A stretch of 64,000 nucleotides of DNA from Pacificispira spongiicola (GTDB taxonomy: Bacteria; Pseudomonadota; Alphaproteobacteria; UBA8366; Aestuariispiraceae): NCBI RefSeq assembly GCF_012926505.1, contig NZ_JABBNT010000001.1, positions 930,001-994,000 of the forward strand, given 5' to 3'. Each line of letters starts with the position of its first letter. The stretch's first letter is position 1. Positions 18,146-26,751 of this stretch are shown here, in pieces. The notes under the pieces are model-generated. The model was not told where the DNA came from, ran no database searches, and saw only the letters and a list, made by a program, of their open reading frames with translations. Made by a program: the position numbers and the translations under genes.

Positions 18146-19393
18146 TTATTCGCAGGACGGGTTTTCGCGACCGACCTGGCCGTATTTCAGGAAGTCGTCA
18201 TAGGACAGACCCAAGGTCTGGCTGACCTGCGGGATGACCTTGATCGTCTTGTTCACCAGATTGCCGTCCGGACCTTCCACGACTTCGGTCAGGAAGATGT
18301 CGGCAATCGCCTGACGGCGTTCGTCCAGGGACACCATGCCGGTCGGTGTATCGAAGTTGAGCTTCGACAGCGCCGCCCGGTATTTCGCACCGCCGTCCGA
18401 CAGATCCCCGCCGACTTCATCCAGGGCCAGCAGCGCGGCCTTGGTGTTGATGTAATAGGCATGGGCGAACAGCGACGGCGACGGGAAACCGTCTGGGAAC
18501 TGCTTCTTGTACGCATCGACATAGGCCGCCCAGCGCGGGTCGTCCCAGGTGTCCGAAACCGGACCGGCGGACGGTGTGCCGATGATGAAATCGCGCGTCC
18601 GGCCCTTGGACCCCAGAACCGTCTGGTCCACGGTGATAGAACCGCCGATCAGCGGCAGTTCGCCGCCGGCCTGTTCGTATTGCGTCAGGAAGTTGACGGC
18701 ATCCGCGCCGCCCAGCGCGACATAGATCGCGTCGACATCATCCGGCAGCGCGGCGATGACGGACGAATAGTCCTTGTTGCCGATCGGCACCCAGAAGCGC
18801 GCGTCCACCGGGGCATGACCGCCCAGACGGCAGAACGGCTCCAGGAAACCGAAGACCTGCGTGTAGGGGAAGGAATAGTCTTCCGCCAGAACCGCGACCT
18901 TGCGATAGCCTTTCTCGTTATAAACATACTCGCCCAGACCGGCCATCCACTGGGCCCCTTCCGTCGAGAAACGGAAGAAATTGTCCGCCGGATTGCGCAA
19001 CGTCGTATCCTGCGCCGCCGACGACCCGTTCACGAAAGTCACATCCGGCTGGGTCTTGGCGTAATCCTTGACCGCCAGGCCTTCCGACCCGGACAACGGC
19101 CCGACGAGAATTTGAACGCCGTCCTGTTCCACCAGCTTGCGGGTCGCCCGTACCGCGCTGTCCGGGGAAGCGTCGGACGAACCGGTGACCAGTTCGATCT
19201 TCTTGCCGCCCGCCGTGTAGCCGAATTCTTCCAGCGCCATTTTGACGCCGCGCATGCCGTCCTCGCCCAGGACGGTAAATGCGCCTTCGAGCGTCGCCAG
19301 GGCGCCCATCTTGATCGTGTCCTGCGCCATTGCGGGGCTGGCAACCGCCGCCACCGCCGCGGCCAACAATGTCCTTCTCGCTATCTTGAACAT
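18146..19393 (-). CDS. Periplasmic substrate-binding protein of a branched-chain-type ABC transporter
   Basis: The 415-residue precursor has a signal peptide MFKIARRTLLAAAVAAVASP with likely cleavage after AMA. The mature part is a Leu/Ile/Val-binding-protein-like fold (IKMGALATLEGAFTVLGEDG, NGSSAAQDTTLR, DDVDAIYVALGGADAVNF). The ATG at 19393 with a GGGAGG site is preferred over an upstream frame extension lacking signal features. It lies between the LivM and LivG genes. The ligand cannot be named from sequence; co-encoded hydrolases and a reductase suggest an organic acid or cyclic compound rather than a plain amino acid. Confidence 0.92.
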   Translation of the reverse strand: MFKIARRTLLAAAVAAVASPAMAQDTIKMGALATLEGAFTVLGEDGMRGVKMALEEFGYTAGGKKIELVTGSSDASPDSAVRATRKLVEQDGVQILVGPLSGSEGLAVKDYAKTQPDVTFVNGSSAAQDTTLRNPADNFFRFSTEGAQWMAGLGEYVYNEKGYRKVAVLAEDYSFPYTQVFGFLEPFCRLGGHAPVDARFWVPIGNKDYSSVIAALPDDVDAIYVALGGADAVNFLTQYEQAGGELPLIGGSITVDQTVLGSKGRTRDFIIGTPSAGPVSDTWDDPRWAAYVDAYKKQFPDGFPSPSLFAHAYYINTKAALLALDEVGGDLSDGGAKYRAALSKLNFDTPTGMVSLDERRQAIADIFLTEVVEGPDGNLVNKTIKVIPQVSQTLGLSYDDFLKYGQVGRENPSCE

Positions 19394-19412
19394 CTTCAAC
19401 CTCCCTAAATCG

Positions 19413-20483
19413 TTATGGTGATTGTTCGAGAGAACCGGGGGAATTCCGGTCGCCCCGTGTTTCACGGCCGTCTTTCGTGGAGACGGCGTGCGGAAGCCGG
19501 ATCTTTGTCTTGAACCGGTTCCAAAGCCCCAGAAGTCCATCGGGGGAGAACAGGACCACGAGCAGGAACGCCAGACCGATCACGGTGTTGAAACGTTCCC
19601 GATCGATGAGGTCGATCGCAAAATTTTCCAGAAGCACAAAGGCAATCGCGCCGAGATAGGGCCCGATCGGGCGGCGCATACCGCCGACGACAGCGATGAC
19701 CAGGATATCGATCGCCACGTCGATCCCGACGGAACCGGGCGAAATCCGGCCATTGAACCAAACAAGCAGGACGCCCGCCGTTCCGGCAATCAGGCCGGAC
19801 AGGAAATACGCGGCAACGCGATGCAGCGTGACGTCGTAACCCAAAGCCCGCATCCGGCGGGGATTGTCCCGGATTGCCTGCAGACTGAGGCCGAAGGTCG
19901 ACCGTGCACCATAGGTCACGGCGAAGAAGAAGAAACCGGAGACGACCAGCGTCAGGTAATAGAACGGTGTCGCATCGCGCCAGTAGACGCCCAGCAAGGT
20001 CGGCGGTTCAATCCCCGCATATCCTGTGAACCCGTTGAACAGCGCATAGTTCTGCCGCACGAAGTAGAAGAAGGCGACGGCGATGGCGAGGGTGATCATG
20101 ATCGTATAGATCCCCTCCGTCCGGACCGCGATGGCGCCGATAAAGGCACTGAACAGCGCCGCCGTCAGGATCGATGCGATGACGGTCAACCACCACGGCC
20201 ATCCCAGCCCCATGACGCCCATGCTGTTTTCGCCCAGGATCGCCATCATATATCCGGCGACGCCCGCGACCGTCAGCTGCGCGAGGCTGACCATGCCGCC
20301 ATAACCGGCCAGCATCATCAGCGAAAGGCCGATCGTCCCGAGGATCAGAGAATAGGCACCGATCTGGAATACGAAGAAATCGGACGCGAACCAGGGATAG
20401 GCCAGCAGGAATACACCGGCCACGATCATCGCGGGATGAAGCCCGAACGGATGTCCGGTATCGGTGCGGGTCAGACGGAACAT
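19413..20483 (-). CDS. Branched-chain-type ABC permease (LivM-like)
   Basis: The 356-residue membrane protein has about 8-10 hydrophobic segments. It shows the LivM signature stretches SLMMLAGYGGMVSLAQ near residue 55, the EAA-like region with LQAIRDNPRRMRALGYDV, and RRPIGPYLGAIAFVLLEN near the C-terminus. It starts 1 bp after the LivH stop and precedes the solute-binding gene by 19 bp. With the LivH-like protein it should form the membrane channel powered by the two ATPases. Confidence 0.92.
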   Translation of the reverse strand: MFRLTRTDTGHPFGLHPAMIVAGVFLLAYPWFASDFFVFQIGAYSLILGTIGLSLMMLAGYGGMVSLAQLTVAGVAGYMMAILGENSMGVMGLGWPWWLTVIASILTAALFSAFIGAIAVRTEGIYTIMITLAIAVAFFYFVRQNYALFNGFTGYAGIEPPTLLGVYWRDATPFYYLTLVVSGFFFFAVTYGARSTFGLSLQAIRDNPRRMRALGYDVTLHRVAAYFLSGLIAGTAGVLLVWFNGRISPGSVGIDVAIDILVIAVVGGMRRPIGPYLGAIAFVLLENFAIDLIDRERFNTVIGLAFLLVVLFSPDGLLGLWNRFKTKIRLPHAVSTKDGRETRGDRNSPGSLEQSP

Positions 20484-20484
20484 G

Positions 20485-21495
20485 TCAGCGCCCCCCCATG
20501 ATGCCCTGCGGGCGCACGGCCAGCACGACCACCATGATCAGGAAGGTCAGCACCACCCCGTATGTCGGGAAATAGGCGAGCCCGAACTGTTCCGCCAAAC
20601 CGATCAGCAAGGCCCCGATCGCCGCGCCGGAAACGGAGCCCAGCCCGCCGACGATGACGACGACGAGCGACGCCAGCAGGTATCGAATATCCTCCCCCGG
20701 CGCGATGGAAAGCGCCGTGCCGCCGACGACGCCGGCAAAGCCCGCCAGCCCGGCCCCGATCGCGAAGACCAGGGCGAAGACCAGTTGCACATTGACGCCG
20801 GACGCGGCCAGCATTTCCCGGTCGTTCACACCGGCGCGGATCATCATGCCGATCCGCGTCCGGTTCAGGAACAACCACAGACCGATGCCGACCCCGACGG
20901 CCGCCGCCAACACGGCAAGGCGGTAGACGGGATATTTCACGAAAACGGCGTCGCCGGACGATTTAAGGACGGATACGATCGGCAGGGTCGCCGCCCCGAA
21001 CAGCCATTCCGGCGGCTGGAACTGATAGGTCGTCCCGGTCCAGATCGCCAACATGATATCCGCCGCAACAATCGAAATACCGATGGTCACCAGGGTCTGG
21101 CGCAGATCGTCCCCTTCCATCCGGCGGAAAATCAGCACCTGCAGCAACACGCCGCTTGCGGCGACCGACAGGAAGGCAACGGCGAGTCCCAGGAACCAAC
21201 TACCGCTGGCATCCGCGACCTCGTAACCGATATAGGCGCCCAGAAGATACATGGAGCCATGCGCCAGATTGACGTTGCGCATCAGGCCGAAGACCAATGT
21301 AAAACCGCTCGCCACCAGGAAGTAGAGGCCGCCGAGCGTGATCCCGTTCAGCAACGTGTTTACGAAGGTCTTCTTCCGGCCGATGGCGTCGACCAACCAA
21401 TCCGGCCATACGGCAAAAATCATCCACAGACCGACGGCAAGCATCAGCCCGATGACAATCGCCCAGAAGGTGTGCCGTTCAATGAAACTGCGCAT
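20485..21495 (-). CDS. Branched-chain-type ABC permease (LivH-like), first gene of the operon
   Basis: The 336-residue membrane protein has LivH hallmarks: NGITLGGLYFLVASGFTLVFG followed by RNVNLAHGSMYLLGAY, and VLTFLIMVVVLAVRPQGIMG at the end. The ATG at 21495 is used; a GTG at 21504 with a close GGAG is an alternative adding three residues. It is the first gene of a leftward operon running to 7112, where successive genes are separated by at most about 35 bp or overlap. The promoter should lie in the AT-rich region to its right, shared with a divergent GntR gene. Confidence 0.92.
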   Translation of the reverse strand: MRSFIERHTFWAIVIGLMLAVGLWMIFAVWPDWLVDAIGRKKTFVNTLLNGITLGGLYFLVASGFTLVFGLMRNVNLAHGSMYLLGAYIGYEVADASGSWFLGLAVAFLSVAASGVLLQVLIFRRMEGDDLRQTLVTIGISIVAADIMLAIWTGTTYQFQPPEWLFGAATLPIVSVLKSSGDAVFVKYPVYRLAVLAAAVGVGIGLWLFLNRTRIGMMIRAGVNDREMLAASGVNVQLVFALVFAIGAGLAGFAGVVGGTALSIAPGEDIRYLLASLVVVIVGGLGSVSGAAIGALLIGLAEQFGLAYFPTYGVVLTFLIMVVVLAVRPQGIMGGR

Positions 21496-21504
21496 CGGTG
21501 CCAC

Positions 21505-22087
21505 CGTCTCCGTCCGTACGGGAAGATACGGCGGACCACCTGCCGGCCCGACGGGACCATGGCATCCGATTACTCCTCCCTGTCGCGCCGCATCCTCGCG
21601 GCACAGCGATTTTTCGCGCGTCCGATCGGTCTAAATCGAACTCCCGGTCTGTCGCCGGTTGCGTACTGTAGCTTGACCCGTCTCCAATCGCGCCGCAACG
21701 GGCGGATTTAATTATTTGGGTAATTTTGGGTATTCTATGTACCAAATTTTGCGATTCCCCGGAGTCTTGCACTGCAGCAAAAAACCCGGAAAAACCGCCT
21801 TTATATGTTCCTCTTTGGGAGAACACGCCGCGTGAACGGCCCCAAACAACCCGCATTTCCGCCACTTCCACCCTCACAACTGATCCAATTATTGAACCAA
21901 TTCTCTATTTATTGGGTTCAATAGAACCAATATGGTTTATTTAATCAAGAAGATTTCACAATTTTTTTGACAAACTAGACCAATTGAACCTATTCTAATC
22001 CCAGAAACATCCCGTGGTTCTCTTGGATTTTCGGCACTCCGCCGCCGCACACGGGCATTGGACGACAGGGTAAGGACCAGAAACCGG
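21505..22087. promoter_or_regulatory. AT-rich divergent promoter region with repeated operator-like half-sites
   Basis: This gap of about 580 bp separates the leftward transporter operon from a rightward GntR gene. From about 21710 to 22000 it is much richer in A+T than its surroundings. It contains ATTGAACCAAT (21891-21901), the inverted pair GGTTC (21915-21919) and GAACC (21924-21928) within a near-palindrome, and CCAATTGAACC (21980-21990). These share a GAACCAAT-type half-site and are the natural candidates for binding by the adjacent GntR protein. A short tandem TTTGGGTA repeat occurs at 21715-21732. No convincing sigma-54 promoter was seen. Confidence 0.6.
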
Positions 22088-22795
22088 ATGTCGGTGACAC
22101 TTTCCGTCAGAATCGCCGATCAACTGCGCAGCGACATCCAGGGCGGGGCGTTTTCCCGTGATGGACGCCTGCCGACGGAACGCGATCTTGCTGCACGATT
22201 CGATGTTGCCCGTAACACGGTCCGCCGCGCGATAGAGAACCTGCGGGATGAAGGGTTGGTGGTCTGCCATGTCGGACGCGGCACCTTTATCGCCCGCCAG
22301 GACACTTTCCAGACCGCGTCTCTCGCCTCTACGGCGCCGTCTCTTGCCAAGGCATTGTCGGCAACCGTGATCGCCGATATCAGCCCGCGTGACTTAATTG
22401 AGGCCCGTCTGATGATTGAGCCCGCGGTGGCCGCCGCCGCCGCCGCCAATGCGACGGAAGGCGACATCCAGAAACTCCTTCACGCCCAGGCCGCCTCCGC
22501 CGCGACCGAGGAAATGGAGGAGTTCGAGCATCACGATGCGGAAATCCATAAGCTCCTCTTCGCCATGGCACAGAACCAGGTCGTCATTCTGGTCGACGAT
22601 ATGCTGGCGTCCCTGCGGGCGAATGCCGACTGGCTTGCTGCCAAGCGCCGGGCCTATTCGCCCGCGTTGAAGGCGCGTTACGTCGCGCAACATGCGGATA
22701 TCATCGAGGCTATTCGTCAGCGATCGCCGAAAGCCGCACGGGCGGCGATGGTTGTCCATTTGGAAGAAGTACGCCGCGTTCTGCTGGAACTCTGA
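22088..22795 (+). CDS. FadR-family (FCD) GntR transcriptional regulator of the ABC/TIM-barrel locus
   Basis: The 235-residue protein starts at the ATG at 22088 (the frame extends to a TTG at 22058). It has an N-terminal winged helix (LSVRIADQLRSDIQGGAF, LPTERDLAARFDVARNTVRRAIENL) and a C-terminal FCD domain with conserved acidic and His positions (EARLMIEPAVAAAAA, EEFEHHDAEIHKLLF, QHADIIEAIRQRSPKAARAAM). It is divergent from the transporter operon across a region with repeated GAACCAAT half-sites, so it probably represses that operon and itself. Its stop overlaps the next start (TGATG), coupling it to the small TIM-barrel protein. Confidence 0.9.
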   Translation: MSVTLSVRIADQLRSDIQGGAFSRDGRLPTERDLAARFDVARNTVRRAIENLRDEGLVVCHVGRGTFIARQDTFQTASLASTAPSLAKALSATVIADISPRDLIEARLMIEPAVAAAAAANATEGDIQKLLHAQAASAATEEMEEFEHHDAEIHKLLFAMAQNQVVILVDDMLASLRANADWLAAKRRAYSPALKARYVAQHADIIEAIRQRSPKAARAAMVVHLEEVRRVLLEL

Positions 22796-23457
22796 TGCCG
22801 GTTCTGACATGGGAAATCGCCGCACGAGCGCCGTCGGAATCGCTGCCGTCCCGGATTGTGACGGAACGCCCGCCGCTGCCCCCCGACCGTTTCCCGCCGG
22901 AAATCGGTCTACTGTTACCCGCCGCGCGTGAAGGGAACGGTATTCAATCCTTTATGACCGACATGCCCGACCCGGGAGGTACGGCCGTCGGGATGTTCTT
23001 GGCCAATCCATTTCTAAATGTGTCCCGAACCGCCCGGCACCTGATCGACAGCGGCATTCAATGGATCAGTAACTTTCCCAGTATCGATCAACAGGACATC
23101 GACTTCGGACAACAATTGGACGATGTCGGGTTGGACCGGACCTTCGAATTCCGAACGCTGAAAACCTTTGCCGACACGGGACTCAAATCCCTGGCCGTGT
23201 TGTGCGATCCGGCAGGCGTTCCAGGGGCATTGGCGTCCCGGCCCGCGGCGGTCCTGACCGTCCCCCGGGTAGCGGACTTTGCGGCGGGCCTTCCATCGAT
23301 GCGCTATCGGGGCACCCTCGCCGATACGATCATGGCGGCACTGCGCGAGGCTGGCTGGAACGGGCCGGTTCTGGCAATCGGGACACGGATCGAGGCCACC
23401 TCGCCGACGCTTTGGCCTGATATGATCGATGGATTGCTGCTGCGCCCCGCGCCGTAA
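22795..23457 (+). CDS. Short, diverged PEP-hydrolase-like TIM-barrel protein
   Basis: The 220-residue protein has no obvious catalytic assignment. The middle (about residues 85-175) aligns by eye with the PEP-hydrolase-family protein of this locus: ANPF for TDPF, GIQWISNFPSID for [12 protein letters not shown], and LDDVGLDRTFEFRTL for the [16 protein letters not shown] region, followed by LAVLCDP for YVFCED. The Gly-rich first strand and the GGP/ERxP motifs of the C-terminal third are missing, so it may be a partial or non-catalytic barrel. It is translationally coupled to the GntR regulator and ends 3 bp from the convergent barrel-NtrC fusion gene. Confidence 0.6.
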   Translation: MPVLTWEIAARAPSESLPSRIVTERPPLPPDRFPPEIGLLLPAAREGNGIQSFMTDMPDPGGTAVGMFLANPFLNVSRTARHLIDSGIQWISNFPSIDQQDIDFGQQLDDVGLDRTFEFRTLKTFADTGLKSLAVLCDPAGVPGALASRPAAVLTVPRVADFAAGLPSMRYRGTLADTIMAALREAGWNGPVLAIGTRIEATSPTLWPDMIDGLLLRPAP

Positions 23458-23460
23458 GCT

Positions 23461-25185
23461 TCAGCCGGACAAGCCGTACCGCTTGATCTTGTTGTAGAGC
23501 GTCTTGCGCGACATGCCGAGAGATTCCGCCGTCCGGCTTCGATTGAAACCGTTCCGCCAAAGGGCATCCAATATGCGTTCCTTCTCCCCGCCCCGCGCGA
23601 CCCGGCCCGCCGCCCCGCTAACCGGATCGGATGCCGCCAACCGCGCCAGCACCGCGTCTTCCGGGATCGGACCGGACCGCGCCATTGCCGACAGATCGCC
23701 GATGACGGCGTCCAACTCCGCCTCGTTTCCCGGCCAGGCATGCGCGGACAAACGTTGTACCGCCGCCGCGGTGAAGGCAGTCCGTGTCAGGGACGGCTTC
23801 CGGTCTTCCAGCAAATCGAACAGGTCTTCCACACGTTCGCGCAAAGGCGGCAGGCGTAGCACGTTCCCGCCGACGATATCGAGAAGCCCTTCGTCCAATC
23901 CGGAAATCGGCATCCCGGGCACTTGATCCGCCTGTTGTTCGTGGATCAAGGCAACACGCGGCAAAACGGGAAGTCGCCTCCACGTGCCGGGCGCACGAAA
24001 CGCCCCATCCGCAAGCGCCCGCGCCAAACGCCGCTGAACCGTCAGAGGCAACCGGTTCACATGACGGATGGTCAACAGCCCGACAGCGGGATCGGCAAGG
24101 CCCGGTCGACGCTTTTCCACCGTATCCCGGTGCCCGAACAACAGCGTCCGAGCCCGTCCGGGATGCTCTTCCGCGCCGACATCGATCCCTACGACAGATC
24201 CGTCCTTTTCCTTCTGCAATGCGGACAAGACGGTCGCCTCCGGGCTTCCCCGCTCGACAATCAGCAAAATCGGTCCGTCCGATTCCTGGACCAGCTTCAG
24301 CTTTCGTAGAAACTCGATCAGCGCCGGGGAACGGCCCTTGAACCCGTTCTGTCGCCCCCAGCTCAACAGGCGTTCTGTTTGCATGTCTCTCGCGTTCCGG
24401 CTACGGCTCGCGTGCCGAAACCTGTCGATCTGATCGGCAATCGACGCTTCCAACGGCATCCGTTCGAAGGTGGATCCCCCGACATAACCGTCTATGTCGG
24501 TTAGGCGGTTCACCCGCGACAGGTCCTCCGCGGTCTCAATGGGCCCGCCTTCCAACAAAAACCGCGTCTCCGGATTGATCTTTTTGACGAGACGCCCGAC
24601 CTCTCGCGCCACAGAGGCGACTTCTTCCAGTGAGGCACGGCGTCGATGACCGACCATACCGCCGACATTCCACCCCAAATTCAGGCAGATCATGTCGATC
24701 CCGGCATCCGCCGCCAGCCGCGCCTGCATGCGCGTGGCACAATAGAACATGGCCGTCATGCCGCGATCCTGAACCGCCCGCAGCAAGGCGACTTCCGCCT
24801 CGATACCGCGGCCCGCAGCGGACAACAATTGCTGCATCGGCCGGGAGTAATGCATGCCGCTTGGAAAGTTCGTAACCCCCGCGAAACCGGACGCACTCAC
24901 GGATTCCGCGAGGCGCTCGACATCCCAGTCCGCGTCCCATACGGCACAGCCCAACAGCACCGGCACTTTGCAACGTGGCAACAGTTCTTCCTCGGCAAAC
25001 GCGCGCGTCAGCCGGTTCGCATCGAAGATCGGCAACATGCAGGCAATCGACGGCGCCCCCATCGCCCGCAAGCGACCGGCATTGATCGCCAACAGAAAGT
25101 CGACACCGCCGCGTTCCGCCGCAAGCGCCGTACTACCGGAGCCGATGGCCGCGCCGATTAAAAAGTCTTTGTGCTTCCGGCTCAT
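23461..25185 (-). CDS. PEP-hydrolase-like TIM barrel fused to a degenerate NtrC-type AAA+ module and Fis HTH
   Basis: The protein has 574 residues. Residues 1-258 form a TIM barrel of the PEP-hydrolase family (GVTNFPSGMHYS, LEGGPIETAEDL, GGSTFERMPLEASI). Residues about 285-505 resemble the sigma-54 activator AAA+ domain but are degenerate. The Walker A site reads ERGSPEAT (311-318) without Gly-Lys, LFGH (349-352) survives but the GAFTGA loop is absent, and the Walker B acidic pair is replaced (TIRHV). PPLRER (446-451) and WPGN (484-487) remain. Residues 533-572 are a Fis-type HTH (RTAESLGMSRKTLYNKIKRYG). It likely binds DNA and senses a ligand through the barrel, without ATP-driven sigma-54 activation. 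Confidence 0.85.
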   Translation of the reverse strand: MSRKHKDFLIGAAIGSGSTALAAERGGVDFLLAINAGRLRAMGAPSIACMLPIFDANRLTRAFAEEELLPRCKVPVLLGCAVWDADWDVERLAESVSASGFAGVTNFPSGMHYSRPMQQLLSAAGRGIEAEVALLRAVQDRGMTAMFYCATRMQARLAADAGIDMICLNLGWNVGGMVGHRRRASLEEVASVAREVGRLVKKINPETRFLLEGGPIETAEDLSRVNRLTDIDGYVGGSTFERMPLEASIADQIDRFRHASRSRNARDMQTERLLSWGRQNGFKGRSPALIEFLRKLKLVQESDGPILLIVERGSPEATVLSALQKEKDGSVVGIDVGAEEHPGRARTLLFGHRDTVEKRRPGLADPAVGLLTIRHVNRLPLTVQRRLARALADGAFRAPGTWRRLPVLPRVALIHEQQADQVPGMPISGLDEGLLDIVGGNVLRLPPLRERVEDLFDLLEDRKPSLTRTAFTAAAVQRLSAHAWPGNEAELDAVIGDLSAMARSGPIPEDAVLARLAASDPVSGAAGRVARGGEKERILDALWRNGFNRSRTAESLGMSRKTLYNKIKRYGLSG

Positions 25186-25413
25186 CCGAATCTTCGCCTG
25201 AGGGGCATCACGATAAATGTCAGCGCCAGCCTAGATCGGAAATGTCGGAAGATCACTTCGATACAAGGCTCCACGACACGGAAAGCGCACTGTTCCACCA
25301 CGTCTCATATCGGAACCGAGTAATACCGATTGCGACCATACCTACAAAGCAAAGCCGCCGACGCCGCCATACAGACGCAGGCGGCACTCTCATTGAAATT
25401 AATTAGGGAGAAG

Positions 25414-25489
25414 TGGTGGGCCATGTAGGATTCGAACCTACGACCTGCCGATTAAGAGTCGGATGCTCTACCAACTGAGCTAATGGCCC
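25414..25489 (-). tRNA. tRNA-Lys (anticodon CTT)
   Basis: Read leftward, the sequence folds as a cloverleaf. The acceptor arm GGGCCAT pairs with ATGGCCC, the D arm is GCTC...GAGC, the anticodon loop CTCTTAA gives anticodon CTT (lysine, AAG codons), and the T arm CGTAGGTTCGAATCCTACG is intact. The discriminator is A and the CCA end is encoded (25414-25416). The outermost pair of the anticodon stem is mismatched. It stands alone between the regulatory gene at 23461-25185 and rodA, on the same strand as both. Confidence 0.95.
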
Positions 25490-25596
25490 ACATGTCCGGA
25501 TCGTCACGGACCGCGGGGATATACAGACTGGATTCCGGCTTGTCGAGCCCCATTCCGACCGTTTTCGGAAAAAGTACCGACGGCGGACCCGATCTT

Positions 25597-26751
25597 TCAG
25601 CCGCCGGCGTCGCCCTGTCGGCCGATGCGGATATCGCGATGCACATAGACGTTCATGATCAGGGCGAAACCCAGCATGACCGCCATCAGGGCGGACCCGC
25701 CGTAACTGACCAACGGCAGGGGCAGCCCGACGACCGGAATGACCCCCATTACCATCGCGATATTGATAAAGACATAGAAGGAGAAGGTCACCATGCAGCC
25801 CATCGCGAGCAGACGCCCGAACTGGCTTTTTGCGCGCAGGGCGACGACGAAGCCATAATACATCAGGATCAGATAAAGCCCCATCAGCACCAGACAGCCG
25901 AGCAGCCCGAATTCTTCCGCCAGCATGGTGAAGATAAAGTCGGTCTGCTTTTCCGGCAGGAAGTTGAGATGGCTTTGCGAGCCCTTGGTGAAGCCGCGCC
26001 CGCTGATGCCGCCCGCCCCCATCGCGATCTTGGACTGCAGGATGTGATAACCGCTGTTCAGCGGATCGGATTCCGGATTCAACAGGACCAGAATGCGTCG
26101 TTTCTGATAATCGTGCAGCATCCCCCAGATGAAGGGGCTGGAGGCCACGATCGCCCCGCCGATCAAGGCGAATTTCCACCATCGTACCCCGGCCAGGATA
26201 AACATGACGGCCCCGCCGCCGGCGATCACGATCGCGGTGCCCAGATCGGGCTGCCGCAGAACCAAGAGCATCGGCGCCGCGATCAGCAAGGCCGGTGTGA
26301 TCAGATACGTGACGCGGCCCACATCTTCATAGGACAGTTTGTGGAAGTAGCGCGCCAGGGCCAGAACCAAAACGAATTTCATGGTTTCGGACGGCTGGAA
26401 CGTGCCCAGGAACGGGATCGAAATCCACCGCATCGCACCGCCGCCCATGGCGCCCTTCACCTCCACGAAGATCAGGAGCATCAGATTGAGCGCGTAGACG
26501 ACATAAGCATATCGCAACACGACCCGGATATCGGTGACCGCGAGGACCAGCATGGCGACGGCAAAAACAGCGTATTTCGAGAATTGGCGGCTGGCCCAGG
26601 GATCCCAACTGCCATTCGCGGCGGAAAACTGCATGGCGAGGCCGACTCCGACGCATAGGCCGACCAACAGCCACATGGACCAGTTGATCTGAAATATCTT
26701 CTGGATCAGCGTCAGTTCAGGCTGGCGCAATTCCCCATGCCGTATTGCCAT
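25597..26751 (-). CDS. rodA: RodA, SEDS-family peptidoglycan glycosyltransferase
   Basis: The 384-residue polytopic membrane protein has about ten membrane segments and SEDS motifs including GAMRWISIPFLGTFQPSETMK, RQPDLGTAIVIAGGG, FLPEKQTDFIFTMLAEEFG and LPLVSYGGSALM. RodA polymerises glycan strands for cell elongation together with PBP2. Its start overlaps the mrdA stop (ATGA), and it is the last gene of the mreB-mreC-mreD-mrdA-rodA operon, the conserved elongation cluster. The presence of the full set predicts a rod-shaped cell. Confidence 0.95.
   Translation of the reverse strand: MAIRHGELRQPELTLIQKIFQINWSMWLLVGLCVGVGLAMQFSAANGSWDPWASRQFSKYAVFAVAMLVLAVTDIRVVLRYAYVVYALNLMLLIFVEVKGAMGGGAMRWISIPFLGTFQPSETMKFVLVLALARYFHKLSYEDVGRVTYLITPALLIAAPMLLVLRQPDLGTAIVIAGGGAVMFILAGVRWWKFALIGGAIVASSPFIWGMLHDYQKRRILVLLNPESDPLNSGYHILQSKIAMGAGGISGRGFTKGSQSHLNFLPEKQTDFIFTMLAEEFGLLGCLVLMGLYLILMYYGFVVALRAKSQFGRLLAMGCMVTFSFYVFINIAMVMGVIPVVGLPLPLVSYGGSALMAVMLGFALIMNVYVHRDIRIGRQGDAGG

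Noticed and set aside
25186-25413. Possible sigma-54 promoter near the NtrC-like gene
   Set aside because: No TGGC-N8-TTGC type element was found here or in 21505-22087, and the AAA+ domain appears unable to work with sigma-54.
25403-26182. Leftward frame overlapping the tRNA-Lys and rodA
   Set aside because: It reads through the tRNA and an alternative frame of rodA; RodA motifs are in the other frame.
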